A stretch of DNA of 32,659 nucleotides, from NCBI GenBank assembly GCA_017962605.1, contig JAGCUY010000043.1, positions 1 through 32,659 on the forward strand. Direction: 5' to 3'. The position numbers were made by a program, and so were the translations under genes. This DNA is from Kiritimatiellia bacterium. GTDB taxonomy: Bacteria; Verrucomicrobiota; Kiritimatiellia; RFP12; JAAYLN01. Below are positions 6,523 through 14,497 of this stretch, in pieces. Position 1 is the stretch's first letter. Every line of letters begins with the position of its first letter. The notes below the pieces were generated by a model that saw only the letters and a program-made list of their open reading frames with translations, searched no databases and was not told the DNA's origin.

Positions 6523-9500
6523 TTACTTATTGAAGCCTTTCGCGGAGAGGAACTCCCAGATGCGGTCAAGATATGTGTAGGAGCCGGTGCCGGGGGCGGC
6601 GGCGCGCTGGAAGCAGTGTGGGCGCTTGGCGAGGGTGTGGACCTCACCCTGGATGCCCATGCGGCGCAGCTGCTCCCATGCCGCAACTGAGTTCATCGCC
6701 GCCCAGCCGTCGGCATCTCCGTGGACGAAGAGCATCGGCGGCGTGTCGGGATCAAAGGAGAATTCCGGCGCGAGGCGGGCATCAAGGTCGTTGCCACCGC
6801 CAGAGTTGCCCTTTTCAAGACCGTCGGTCATTGCGTAGGCAGGGTAGATGCAGACCGCCCACTGCACATTGCATGGGACCTTCTTGTCGAGGTCGTCGAT
6901 GGGCAGGTATGCCTTGTGGCGGGAACTCGTGGCCGCCATGAGCGCGAGGTGTCCGCCGGCGGAGGAGCCCATGACACCGATGCGGTCGGGGTCTAGTCCG
7001 CGTTCTGCCGCCTGCGAGCGGACGAGACGGATGGCGCGCTGGACATCCTGCCAGGCGGTGATGTGCTTGGCGAGTGGCGCGGCCGGGCGCGGCGTGCGGT
7101 AGCGGACTGTCACAACGGCCATGCCCTTCTCGTTGAGGAATCGGCGAGCCGGGGCGACCTCAAAGCCATCCGGGCCGTTGCCCATGTAGGAGCCCCCGCT
7201 CCAGATCATCTGGATGGCGCGTGTGGTGAGGTTGGTGGGAATGTGCCACTCCAGATATGGTTCGCACTGGTTGGTCTGGACGCTTGGCACTTTTCCTTCG
7301 GGCCAGACTTTCTGCTTTTCATATTCGGCGCGGGCATCGTTGGAGGGGTAGCGTTCCATGAGCTGGACTTCTGCGCCGAGGTCGCCAAGGATGCCCATCT
7401 GGCGGAGGAACTCGACAGCGCGGTCGAAGGCGTGGGCGCCGTGGCCCTTGTCGGGGATGAGGTGGACCTCTGCCGGGATTTTCCTCTTGCGGAGTTCGCG
7501 GTAGATGCGGGTGGAGGCAAGGGGCGAGTAAATGTCGGCGCCGCCGTGCAGGAGGCACATCGGGGCGGTTTTGTCATCGAACTTGAAGGCCGGGTCGAGG
7601 AGAATGTCCGGACCGTCGCCTTCGCGGAGATTGGGGTTGCCATAGCCGTCGGTAAGGCCGTAGGCGGTCGCGAAAGCGATGGCGGCGTTGATGTGGCAGG
7701 GCGTCTCGTCGAGGGCGTCGGTTGGCTCGTAGGCCGGGGTGAGTGCGCTGGTTGCGAGGAGGGTTGCGAGATGCGATCCAGCCGACATGGAGAAGGTGAC
7801 AATCTTCTCCGGGTCGAAGCCGCGCTTGGCGGCCTGGGCTCGGACGAGTCGGACGGCGCGTTGGCCATCCTCCCAGGCGCTCTGGTGGATGGGCAGGCCT
7901 TTCGGGCGCGGCGTGCGGTAAACGAGGTTGACGCACTGGCAGCCAAGGGCGGTGAGGCGCTCGCGCCAGAACTTGATGAGCCCAACGTCGCAGCAGTTCT
8001 GATAGGCGCCACCGGAGATGAGGATTGCGCAGACGCCGTTGCTTGCTTCGGGCGCGGGCGAATCGAACCATTCGATGTATGGCTCGGCGTGCCCGGCGCG
8101 GAAGAAGCCGGGGGTGTTCGCCTCGTCGGTCATGGCGGCGATTTGGTGAGGCTGGCGGTCGGGCATGGCGCCGGCTGGCCAGAGGGGCTGGCGGCCAGTG
8201 GCTGCGGCGAAGCCTTCAAGCAGAACCTGTTTGCGCGGCGTGTCGGGAGTCGGCTTCATGCTGTCGAAGTGTTCGCCGGCCTTCTCGACGTCCCAGACGG
8301 ATGCCTCGCGGAAGGCGTGGTAGGTCCAGTCCCAGCCGTACTCCTCAAAGAGGGAGATGCAGTCGCGGAGATACTGCTCTGCGCCGGGGGCCCATGCCGC
8401 TGCGCTGAACTCGCCTACGTAGATCTTGGCGCCGTGGCGCGCCTCGAAGTCGCGCACCGGCTGGAGCGTCATGCGTAGGAAATCCTTGTTCCAGCCCTTC
8501 GATTCGTCGGGCCATTTTATGTCTTTGGGCGCACCATAGACGCCCTGGTGGGTGAACTCCATTGGCGTGTAGCAATGGACCTGGTAGATGACGTTGTCCA
8601 TCGCGAGCGGCGAGAGGTAGGCGTAGGTGGCGGCGGAATCCCAGCCGTTGGATTCCATGATGATCGCGGTGTTGGGGTCTATTTCGCGGATGGCCTCCGC
8701 GGCGAGTCGCTGGAGCGTCCAGTAGTCAAACAGGGCGCGGTCGAGCTGGTTTGGCTCGTTGATGAGGTCATAGCCGTAGATGACGTCGGAGTTGCCCTTG
8801 AAGCGGGTCGCGATGCGGCGCCAGATGTCTATGAAGGCGTCGGCGTATTCCTTCTCGCGGAACATCGACATCTCGCGCACGGCGTCGCGGCCACCCGGCG
8901 GGACGTGGAGATCGACGACCACCTTGATGCCGTGCTTGCGGGCGCAGGGAAGGACGACCTGCTCTAGGCAGTCGAGCTTGCCGTCGAGCCAGGAGAGGAA
9001 TTCGGGGATGTCGCGGTTGTCGCCGACGCCGCTCCAGTTGCGGATCATCTGGTAGCGGACCAGGGTGACGCCCCATTCGGCGAGAGTGGCGAAGTCGTCC
9101 TCGGTCGGGTTGCGGCCAGGCAGCATTACGCCTCTAAGTGGCTCCCCCCTCCTGCCCCCCGGCTGGGGGGAACCTGCAAGGTCTGAAGAGCCTTGCAGCA
9201 AGTTGGACTGGGGCGTCCCAGCCATCCCAGTGTCCGGATACCGCACAATCCAGTCCTGGTTGATGCGCTGGAAGAGGCCGAGGGATGGAGCGCCGCGAAG
9301 GGTGGAGAGGTCGAATTCCACGCGGCCGCTGGTGCCCTGGAGCCCGAGCATGAGTGTGATTGAATCGGGATGGCCGCCGCCAAAGGTGGTGTCGTTGCGC
9401 AGTTCCCCGAATTGGAAGTCGCCAATGCGGTTGCGCGTGTTGGGCCAGGCTTCGCGGCCCGTTGCGTTCTCCTTTAGGTGGAACTGGAACTTGAGTCCGA

Positions 9501-9885
9501 GGTAGCCCTTCGTGGGCTTGGCAAGCGCCTTGCCCTCGGCGTCGATGGCCATGGAGAAGCCTTCGGCGCCATCGAAGAGGGCGGCGGGGAGGTCGGCTTC
9601 TGCCACGGCGTCGGCGGGGTAGGCTTCTGCCGGGATGTCAATGATGAGGCGGTCGCCTTCGATGGTCGCGTATTTCTTGGGGAGGCGCCAGTCGAGGGCG
9701 GGGATGGGGACGAGGGTGGCTTCTGGAGCCTGGGTTTCTTGGTTGCCGCGATGAATCGCGGCATTGGCGGACACGGCATTGGCGGACGCGGCATCGGCGG
9801 ACGCAGGTGGCGGCACCTGTATGTCGGCGGCCTGGATGGCGAGGGCAAACAGGACGGTTGGGATGGTTAGGAGGTATGTTTTCAT
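6523..9885 (-). CDS. Secreted trimodular enzyme: GH5 family glycoside hydrolase fused to two alpha/beta-hydrolase esterase domains
   Basis: 1120 residues from ATG 9885 (MKTYLLTIPTVLFALAIQAAD), which gives a clean signal peptide. An upstream in-frame start at 9966 would overlap the MATE gene and hide it. Residues about 75-580 form a GH5 (cellulase-type TIM barrel): general acid Glu377 in YDLINEPNQ and nucleophile Glu492 in IYVGEFSAAAW. Two esterase domains related to each other follow. The first (about 610-850) has a serine elbow TFSMSAGSHLA and PDKGHGAHAF. The second (about 860-1120) has GVMGSSAGGHLALM, HGDADGW and KRPHCF. Both carry the repeated YRTPRP segment and a GG oxyanion-type motif. 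It probably cleaves and deacylates esterified polysaccharide in the periplasm or outside. Oddities are a 15-bp triple repeat after the signal peptide and a hairpin cassette inserted at residues ~222-250. Confidence 0.92.
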   Translation of the reverse strand: MKTYLLTIPTVLFALAIQAADIQVPPPASADAASANAVSANAAIHRGNQETQAPEATLVPIPALDWRLPKKYATIEGDRLIIDIPAEAYPADAVAEADLPAALFDGAEGFSMAIDAEGKALAKPTKGYLGLKFQFHLKENATGREAWPNTRNRIGDFQFGELRNDTTFGGGHPDSITLMLGLQGTSGRVEFDLSTLRGAPSLGLFQRINQDWIVRYPDTGMAGTPQSNLLQGSSDLAGSPQPGGRRGEPLRGVMLPGRNPTEDDFATLAEWGVTLVRYQMIRNWSGVGDNRDIPEFLSWLDGKLDCLEQVVLPCARKHGIKVVVDLHVPPGGRDAVREMSMFREKEYADAFIDIWRRIATRFKGNSDVIYGYDLINEPNQLDRALFDYWTLQRLAAEAIREIDPNTAIIMESNGWDSAATYAYLSPLAMDNVIYQVHCYTPMEFTHQGVYGAPKDIKWPDESKGWNKDFLRMTLQPVRDFEARHGAKIYVGEFSAAAWAPGAEQYLRDCISLFEEYGWDWTYHAFREASVWDVEKAGEHFDSMKPTPDTPRKQVLLEGFAAATGRQPLWPAGAMPDRQPHQIAAMTDEANTPGFFRAGHAEPYIEWFDSPAPEASNGVCAILISGGAYQNCCDVGLIKFWRERLTALGCQCVNLVYRTPRPKGLPIHQSAWEDGQRAVRLVRAQAAKRGFDPEKIVTFSMSAGSHLATLLATSALTPAYEPTDALDETPCHINAAIAFATAYGLTDGYGNPNLREGDGPDILLDPAFKFDDKTAPMCLLHGGADIYSPLASTRIYRELRKRKIPAEVHLIPDKGHGAHAFDRAVEFLRQMGILGDLGAEVQLMERYPSNDARAEYEKQKVWPEGKVPSVQTNQCEPYLEWHIPTNLTTRAIQMIWSGGSYMGNGPDGFEVAPARRFLNEKGMAVVTVRYRTPRPAAPLAKHITAWQDVQRAIRLVRSQAAERGLDPDRIGVMGSSAGGHLALMAATSSRHKAYLPIDDLDKKVPCNVQWAVCIYPAYAMTDGLEKGNSGGGNDLDARLAPEFSFDPDTPPMLFVHGDADGWAAMNSVAAWEQLRRMGIQGEVHTLAKRPHCFQRAAAPGTGSYTYLDRIWEFLSAKGFNK
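9138..9226. repeat. Hairpin-rich cassette inserted in-frame in the GH5 domain
   Basis: Three stem-loops stand in a row: CCCCCC-GGCT-GGGGGG (9155-9160/9165-9170, within a longer imperfect palindrome 9140-9174), CTGCAAGG (9174-9181) pairing perfectly with CCTTGCAG (9191-9198), and CTGGG-GCGT-CCCAG (9208-9221). On the minus strand it encodes a Gly/Ser/Pro/Arg-rich segment (SSDLAGSPQPGGRRGEP) between YPDTGMAGTPQ and RGVMLPG, which look like directly neighbouring parts of the GH5 domain. Confidence 0.8.
9761..9805. repeat. Three tandem 15-bp repeats
   Basis: Units at 9761-9775, 9776-9790 and 9791-9805 follow the pattern GCATTGGCGGACNCG with few changes. They encode the low-complexity SADAA/SANAV/SANAA run just after the signal peptide of the GH5 fusion. 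Because the unit is a multiple of three, copy-number change would only alter linker length. Confidence 0.85.
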
Positions 9886-9907
9886 GGCTTGGTTATTTGG
9901 TTTGGGG

Positions 9908-11377
9908 TTAGGCGGTTTTGAGTTTGCGGGCGAATGGCGCTCTGTCGCCAACTTGAAGGCGGACAAGGTGGAGGTATTCGCGCCTCAATGGGATGATGGT
10001 GGCGAGTTGCGCCACAAGGTCGGAGATTGGCATCGCAAGCCAGATGGCGAGGATGTGGTGCTCCATGAAGTGCGGGAGGATCCAGACGATTGGCAGCAGG
10101 CAGAAGAACTGCCGCAGCAATGAGAGGAAAATGGCGGTCTTGGGGCGGCCGACGGCCTGGAAGTAGGTGGTGGCCGCCACATTGACGAAGATTGTCCAGA
10201 TCATGCAGTTGGCGATGCGTAGGGCGAAGGTCGCGGCATCGATGACGGGGGCGTCGGTCGCGAAGCAACGGGATAGCGAGCGGGCGAAGCAGACCATGCC
10301 GGAGCATGAGAGGAAGCAAGTGATGGCCGTTAGGCGCAATCCGAGGACGAGTGTCTTGCGGACGCGGCCGTAGCTCTTGGCCCCCCAGTTGAAGCCGATG
10401 ATTGGCGCCATGCCTTGCTGGACGCCCATGGTGGGGATGAAGAAGAGGAAGCATATCGTGTTGACAATTCCAAAGGCGCAGATTTGGATAGTGCCCTCTT
10501 CAGGAGTGCCAGACCAGCGGGCGAAGGCGTGGTTCATGGAGAAGCCGATGAATGCGCCCATTATCTGCATGAGGCATGGAGAGAGTCCAATGGACAGGGC
10601 GCGCGGCGCTAGGTCGCGCCAGATGCGGATGTTTGCCAGGCGCATTTTCACAACCGAGCGGCCTGAGAGGTAGAAGAATAGGGCGCTGAAGCAGGTGACG
10701 GTCATGGATATGTTCGTCGCCCAAGCTGCGCCGACCACTCCAAGCCCGAGGCCGGGGATGGTTAGGGCGTTGTCCGTGAAGGGAATTGGGATTTGCCTGA
10801 AGATGAATATTGGGTCAAGAATGATGTTGGTGGCGCAGCCGATGATCATGCATACCATTGACTGTTTGGGCGAGCCTTCTGCGCGCATCGTGGCGGAGAG
10901 TCCGAAGCCAAGGTGGGCGAAGATGTTGAAGAAGATGGTGATCGAGAGGTATTGGTGGGCGATGGCGAGTGTCGAGGCGGTGGCTCCATCTCCGGCCATG
11001 AGCGCCAGGAGGGGCTTGAATCCAAAGAAGAAGAGCAGTGGCGGGAAGATTAGCCCGAACAGGATCTTCATGGCCAGGCACTGGCCCAGGACGCGCTCAG
11101 CGTCGTGCATCTTCCCTGCGCCGAGGCTGATGGAGAGGATGGTGGAGCACCCCATGCCGATTAGGACGCCAATCGCGCCGAGTGCGCCCATGAATGGGAA
11201 GGTGAGGGCGAGGCCGGCGATGGCGTCTGGGCCGCAGCCCTGGCCGATGTAGATGCGGTCCACGACGTTGTAGAGCTGGTGGACCGTCATCGTGACGACT
11301 GACGGCCATGCGTAGCGGAAAATCAGCGGCAGCAACTTTCCGCCGCCAAGCGCTTCAAGTTTTTTTGAATTGTCCAT
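9908..11377 (-). CDS. MATE family multidrug/toxin efflux transporter
   Basis: 489 residues with about twelve hydrophobic membrane segments. The N-terminus MDNSKKLEALGGGKLLPLIFRYAWPSVVTMTVHQLYNVVDRIYIGQG matches the first helices of the MATE/DinF-like family, and the second half repeats the pattern (MAPIIGFNWGAKSYGRVRKTL). MATE proteins export cationic drugs or metabolites using a Na+ or H+ gradient across the inner membrane. It is the first gene of the minus-strand operon, 22 bp ahead of the GH5 fusion, and could export a by-product or inhibitor released from plant material (inference). The start codon lies only about 12 bases from the predicted transcription start, and no Shine-Dalgarno sequence is visible. 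Confidence 0.94.
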   Translation of the reverse strand: MDNSKKLEALGGGKLLPLIFRYAWPSVVTMTVHQLYNVVDRIYIGQGCGPDAIAGLALTFPFMGALGAIGVLIGMGCSTILSISLGAGKMHDAERVLGQCLAMKILFGLIFPPLLFFFGFKPLLALMAGDGATASTLAIAHQYLSITIFFNIFAHLGFGLSATMRAEGSPKQSMVCMIIGCATNIILDPIFIFRQIPIPFTDNALTIPGLGLGVVGAAWATNISMTVTCFSALFFYLSGRSVVKMRLANIRIWRDLAPRALSIGLSPCLMQIMGAFIGFSMNHAFARWSGTPEEGTIQICAFGIVNTICFLFFIPTMGVQQGMAPIIGFNWGAKSYGRVRKTLVLGLRLTAITCFLSCSGMVCFARSLSRCFATDAPVIDAATFALRIANCMIWTIFVNVAATTYFQAVGRPKTAIFLSLLRQFFCLLPIVWILPHFMEHHILAIWLAMPISDLVAQLATIIPLRREYLHLVRLQVGDRAPFARKLKTA

Positions 11378-11395
11378 AAAAAATCGAAAACAACA

Positions 11396-11401
11396 ATAAT
11401 A
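11396..11401 (-). promoter_or_regulatory. Predicted extended -10 promoter for the MATE-led operon
   Basis: The minus strand reads TTTGGTATTAT, an extended -10 (TGG before TATTAT), with no good -35. Transcription would start near 11389, about 12 bases from the ATG at 11377. Confidence 0.55.
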
Positions 11402-11418
11402 CCAAAAACGGGATTCTT

Positions 11419-11458
11419 GATTCGGAAACTGAGTGCCGCGAATCCTAAATTCCGAATC
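11419..11458. promoter_or_regulatory. Inverted repeat in the divergent MATE/iorB promoter region
   Basis: GATTCGGAA (11419-11427) and TTCCGAATC (11450-11458) are perfect 9-bp inverted arms separated by 22 bp. They sit between the two divergent promoters, where an operator would be expected. It could also be a relic of a dispersed repeat. The binding protein is unknown. Confidence 0.45.
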
Positions 11459-11509
11459 ATGTTTACCCTTTAGTTGCGGTTGAGAATGGAGGGTCTGGCG
11501 GGAAAATGG

Positions 11510-11515
11510 TAGAAT
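11510..11515 (+). promoter_or_regulatory. Predicted extended -10 promoter for iorB-hisA
   Basis: AATGGTAGAAT gives TGG plus TAGAAT at 11510-11515. The putative -35 (TGGAGG, 11487-11492) is poor. Start would be near 11522, leaving a 26-base leader with AAGGGA before ATG 11548. This argues against the upstream in-frame start at 11506. Confidence 0.5.
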
Positions 11516-11547
11516 CAGAAACCGAATTTGAAAGGGAATGTTTTAAC

Positions 11548-12129
11548 ATGGCTGAAGGACATTCAATCCTGCTGTGCGGCGTGGGAGGGCAGGGGATTCT
11601 GCTCGCCGCCAAGATAATCGGCGCCGCCGCCGAGGCATCTGGCCTTTCGGTTGTCGCCAACGAGACCCATGGCATGGCTCAGCGCGGCGGTTCCGTGAAG
11701 GCGCAGGTGAAGATCGGCGTGGGCGTCGGAAGCCCGCTTGTCCTCGAAGGGACGGCCGACGTTCTGGCCGCTCTTGAACACACGGAGGCGTTGCGCAACG
11801 CGCACTACTTGCGCCCCGACGGCCTGGCGGTGGTCTCAAGGCACTCTATTGTCCCCGTGACCACGACCAGCGGGAAGGCGAAGTATCCCGAGGACATCGA
11901 GGCGCGCCTGCGACGGGTGTTCAACCGCCTTGTCTATTTTGACTGCGAGTCCAAGGCAGTGGAGATGGGCAATCCGAAGCTGGAGAACACGATTCTCGTC
12001 GGGATGCTTTCGCGCGGGCTGCCGCTTGAGGAAGGAGCATGGCGGGAGGCGATTGGCCGGTGTGTCAAACCGCAGTTCGTTGAGGCAAACCTCGCCGCCT
12101 TCGCCTTTGGGAGAAGTTTGGAGAAGTGA
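11548..12129 (+). CDS. iorB: Indolepyruvate:ferredoxin oxidoreductase subunit beta
   Basis: 193 residues from ATG 11548 (MAEGHSILLCGVGGQGILLAAKII), with AAGGGA 10 bases upstream. The GVGGQGILLAAKI, ETHGMAQRGGSVKAQVKIG and GNPKLENTILVG segments are typical of the gamma/beta (POR_N-type) domain of 2-oxoacid:ferredoxin oxidoreductases, and the ~200-residue length fits IorB. With IorA (thiamine diphosphate and Fe-S clusters) it oxidatively decarboxylates aryl pyruvates from aromatic amino acids to aryl-acetyl-CoA and reduced ferredoxin in anaerobes. IorA is not in this window, which is unusual because iorA and iorB are normally adjacent. The next gene is hisA, 48 bp downstream on the same strand. 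Confidence 0.9.
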   Translation: MAEGHSILLCGVGGQGILLAAKIIGAAAEASGLSVVANETHGMAQRGGSVKAQVKIGVGVGSPLVLEGTADVLAALEHTEALRNAHYLRPDGLAVVSRHSIVPVTTTSGKAKYPEDIEARLRRVFNRLVYFDCESKAVEMGNPKLENTILVGMLSRGLPLEEGAWREAIGRCVKPQFVEANLAAFAFGRSLEK

Positions 12130-12152
12130 CGCGGCAAGGTCTTTAGCCGTGT
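12129..12152 (+). other. Possible stem-loop between iorB and hisA
   Basis: ACGCGGC (12129-12135) can pair with GCCGTGT (12146-12152), with one G-U pair, around a 10-base loop directly after the iorB stop. There is no T-run, so at most it is a processing or attenuation element. Confidence 0.3.
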
Positions 12153-12177
12153 AGAAGGTGCAGAAACAGGTGAAAAG

Positions 12178-12936
12178 ATGAATTCATTTTCCAGAGACGA
12201 TGGGAAGCTTACCGTGATTCCGGCGATTGACTTGAAGGGCGGGCGATGCGTCCGTCTGCGGCAAGGGGTCGCCGAGGACGCGACGGTCTATGGCGACGAC
12301 CCTGTGGCGATGGCCCTGCGCTGGCAGGGCGATGGCGCGAGGGCTTTGCATGTGGTGGATCTCGATGGCGCATTCGCCGGGCACCCAGCGCATGGAGAGG
12401 CGATTGGCGCAATTGTTTCGGCGCTGGACATCCCCGTGGAGGTCGGCGGCGGGCTACGGACAGACGACGATGTGCGGGCCACGCTTGATTTGGGCGTTTC
12501 GCGCGCGATCATCGGCACCCGCGCCATCTCCGACCCCGCCGCGCTGGCGCGGCTCGTCTCGGAGTTTGGCGGCGAGCGTATTGCGGTAGGGATCGACGCG
12601 CGAGGCGGGCTTGTCCAGGTGAACGGCTGGGTAGAGACGACTGCCGTAAAGGCCACGGAACTTGCGCGGCGCGTTGCCGACTGCGGCGTTGGCACCATCA
12701 TCTACACTGACACTGCCACGGATGGAATGCTTTCCGGCCCAAGCCTGGGACCGCTCTCGGAGGTCGCTGATGCCGCGCCGGAGTGCAGCATCGTGGCTTC
12801 TGGTGGCATCTCCGCGCCGAAGGACCTGACCGCCATTGTGGCGCTGGGGCGGAAGAACATCAATGGCGCAATCGTGGGAAAGGCGCTCTACGACGGAAGG
12901 ACTACCCTAGCGGCGCTTGAGGCCGCTATCGTCTAA
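12178..12936 (+). CDS. hisA: Phosphoribosylformimino-5-aminoimidazole carboxamide ribotide isomerase (HisA)
   Basis: 252 residues, normal for the family, with AGGTGAAAAG directly before the ATG. The TIM-barrel isomerase of the fourth step of histidine synthesis shows its Asp near the N-terminus in VIPAIDLKGGRCVRLRQG, the phosphate-binding EVGGGLRT and IGTRAI segments, VGIDARGG, and the second catalytic Asp in IYTDTATDGMLSGPS, followed by VASGGIS. It isomerises ProFAR to PRFAR in the cytoplasm. No other his gene is adjacent; it appears to be cotranscribed with iorB. A dispersed histidine pathway is common outside enterobacteria. Confidence 0.95.
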   Translation: MNSFSRDDGKLTVIPAIDLKGGRCVRLRQGVAEDATVYGDDPVAMALRWQGDGARALHVVDLDGAFAGHPAHGEAIGAIVSALDIPVEVGGGLRTDDDVRATLDLGVSRAIIGTRAISDPAALARLVSEFGGERIAVGIDARGGLVQVNGWVETTAVKATELARRVADCGVGTIIYTDTATDGMLSGPSLGPLSEVADAAPECSIVASGGISAPKDLTAIVALGRKNINGAIVGKALYDGRTTLAALEAAIV

Positions 12937-12987
12937 GATTTGGCTTTATTTGTTGCTAAGGCAAGTCAAGAAAAACGGAGGAAAAGA

Positions 12988-13953
12988 ATGACACTTGTCA
13001 ATGGAATGTTTCGCGTAGCCCCTCTGGCGGCAATGCTTATGGCGGTCGCCGATGCCGGCGCAGAAGCTACTGGCGCTTCGGCTGCCGTTCCGGCTTCGGA
13101 AGTCGCGCCCAAGCGGCTCAAGGTGCTGATGATCGGCAATTCCTTTTCTGTCTGCCTGTTGAAGGAGATGCCAGCCTTGGCCAAGGAACTTGGACTTGAA
13201 CTCGACCTTTGCTCGCTCTACATCGGCGGGTGTTCGCTGGAGCGCCATGCGGAAAACATCCAGGCGCCTGAGACGAACCCCTACGATGTCGCCTGGTCAT
13301 ACACCTCCGTCGAGCGCGGCAAGGAGCCAATCATGTCGGCAATTGCGCACGGGCCTGACGGCAAGGGAAGCAAGGGCAACATCCCATCCATGCTTGCCGC
13401 CGACAAGTGGGATGTCGTCACGATCCAGCAGGCGAGCCACCAGAGCTGGAAGCCGGAGAGCTACGAGCCTTTCGGCACGGAGGTGCTGGACGCCATCGCC
13501 CGCCTTGCGCCGCAGGCGAAGGTCTATGTCCAGCAGACCTGGAGCTACACGCCATGGGACGGACGTCTCGCAAATTGGGGCATTGACCAGAACGAGATGT
13601 TCAAAAAGCTAGAGGCGGCATACGCTTCCTTCGCGGCGGCGCATTCTCTGCCGATCATCCGCACAGGCGAGGCTGTCCAGCTATACCGCGCCGAGTTGCC
13701 CGTTGTTTACGGCGAGCGCTCGAACAACGATGTCTGCGGCACCGACACCTTCGAGGAAAAGGACGGAGTGTGGAAGCATGTCGGCGACCCATTCCACTTC
13801 AATTCGCGCGGGCACTACCTTCAGGCGCTCGTGTGGGTGGCGAAGTTGTACGGCGCCGACGTGACGAAGGCGACGGCCGTCCCGAAGTCGCTGGCCGACA
13901 CGCCTGAGTGCGCCACGCTGATGCGTGAAATAGCCATGCGCGTCGCGAAGTGA
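12988..13953 (+). CDS. Secreted SGNH-type hydrolase of the DUF4886 family
   Basis: 321 residues from ATG 12988, preceded by a strong GGAGG site (12976-12981 region). An in-frame start at 12940 lies upstream of that site and is rejected. The N-terminus MTLVNGMFRVAPLAAMLMAVADAGAEA is a signal peptide followed by a small Ala/Ser-rich spacer. The catalytic Ser block is VLMIGNSFSVCLL, block III is VVTIQQASHQSW, and the Asp-x-x-His pair is DPFHFNSRGHYLQALV. DUF4886 proteins are probable carbohydrate esterases; the true substrate is not known. Exported, so it probably removes acyl groups from polysaccharide. It ends 4 bp from the convergent pgpA stop. Confidence 0.9.
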   Translation: MTLVNGMFRVAPLAAMLMAVADAGAEATGASAAVPASEVAPKRLKVLMIGNSFSVCLLKEMPALAKELGLELDLCSLYIGGCSLERHAENIQAPETNPYDVAWSYTSVERGKEPIMSAIAHGPDGKGSKGNIPSMLAADKWDVVTIQQASHQSWKPESYEPFGTEVLDAIARLAPQAKVYVQQTWSYTPWDGRLANWGIDQNEMFKKLEAAYASFAAAHSLPIIRTGEAVQLYRAELPVVYGERSNNDVCGTDTFEEKDGVWKHVGDPFHFNSRGHYLQALVWVAKLYGADVTKATAVPKSLADTPECATLMREIAMRVAK

Positions 13954-13957
13954 GCGA

Positions 13958-14452
13958 TTAGTGCGCACGGAGGTATAGTATCACTGCCGAGAGCATCGCG
14001 GCGGCGTAAACGCCGGCGATGATGTCGTCCATCACCACGCCGGTTGGCGTGTGCACCTTGCGGTCAAAGTAGCGGGCGACCGGGAGCTTTATGATGTCGC
14101 ATATTCGCTCTAGGACAAATCCGAGCAGGATGAGCTGGAGGCTGGTGGCCGGAAGCGATAGGACTGGCACCATTAGGTAGCCGGGGATTTCGTCGATGAT
14201 GTAGTGGTGTGGGTCGCTTTCATGCCAGTATCTCTGCGCCCACGGGGTGAGGAGGTAGTGGAGCGCGAGGAAGAGCGCGATGCCGGCTAGGCACCAGATG
14301 CGTGTGGCGTTGGCGCTCCATCCGGCGTAGAAGGCGACGATATGCCAGGCGAGGCCGACAAGCGCGCCGTAGGTGCCCGAGGCACCTGGTATGAGGCCGA
14401 GGCCGAAACCGGAGGTAATGGCGACAAGAATTGTATCTTTGTTGATTTTCAT
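13958..14452 (-). CDS. pgpA: Phosphatidylglycerophosphatase A
   Basis: 164 residues from ATG 14452 (MKINKDTILVAITSGFGLGLIPGASGTYGAL). The GTYGAL, DPHHYIIDEIPGYL, ERICDIIKLPVARYFDRKV and TGVVMDDIIAGVYA segments are the conserved blocks of PgpA, a membrane phosphatase with about three or four helices that converts phosphatidylglycerophosphate to phosphatidylglycerol. An upstream in-frame start (14488) overlaps the promoter and is rejected. The ATG is seven bases after a well-formed promoter, so the mRNA may be leaderless; GAAGAG immediately before the ATG may not be transcribed. It is divergent from the sialate O-acetylesterase gene. Confidence 0.94.
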   Translation of the reverse strand: MKINKDTILVAITSGFGLGLIPGASGTYGALVGLAWHIVAFYAGWSANATRIWCLAGIALFLALHYLLTPWAQRYWHESDPHHYIIDEIPGYLMVPVLSLPATSLQLILLGFVLERICDIIKLPVARYFDRKVHTPTGVVMDDIIAGVYAAAMLSAVILYLRAH

Positions 14453-14459
14453 CTCTTCA

Positions 14460-14488
14460 ACAATACCATCAAACCACCGCCAAGTCAA
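14460..14488 (-). promoter_or_regulatory. Predicted promoter of pgpA
   Basis: Minus strand: -35 TTGACT (14488-14483), a 17-bp spacer ending in TGG, and -10 TATTGT (14465-14460). The expected start is at about 14453, next to the ATG at 14452. Confidence 0.65.
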
Positions 14489-14497
14489 AGGAATTGG

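Noticed and set aside
7063..8478. 471-residue plus-strand frame opposite the GH5-esterase fusion
   Set aside because: The composition is Gly/Ala/Val-rich with no recognisable motif and no ribosome site; it is an antisense shadow.
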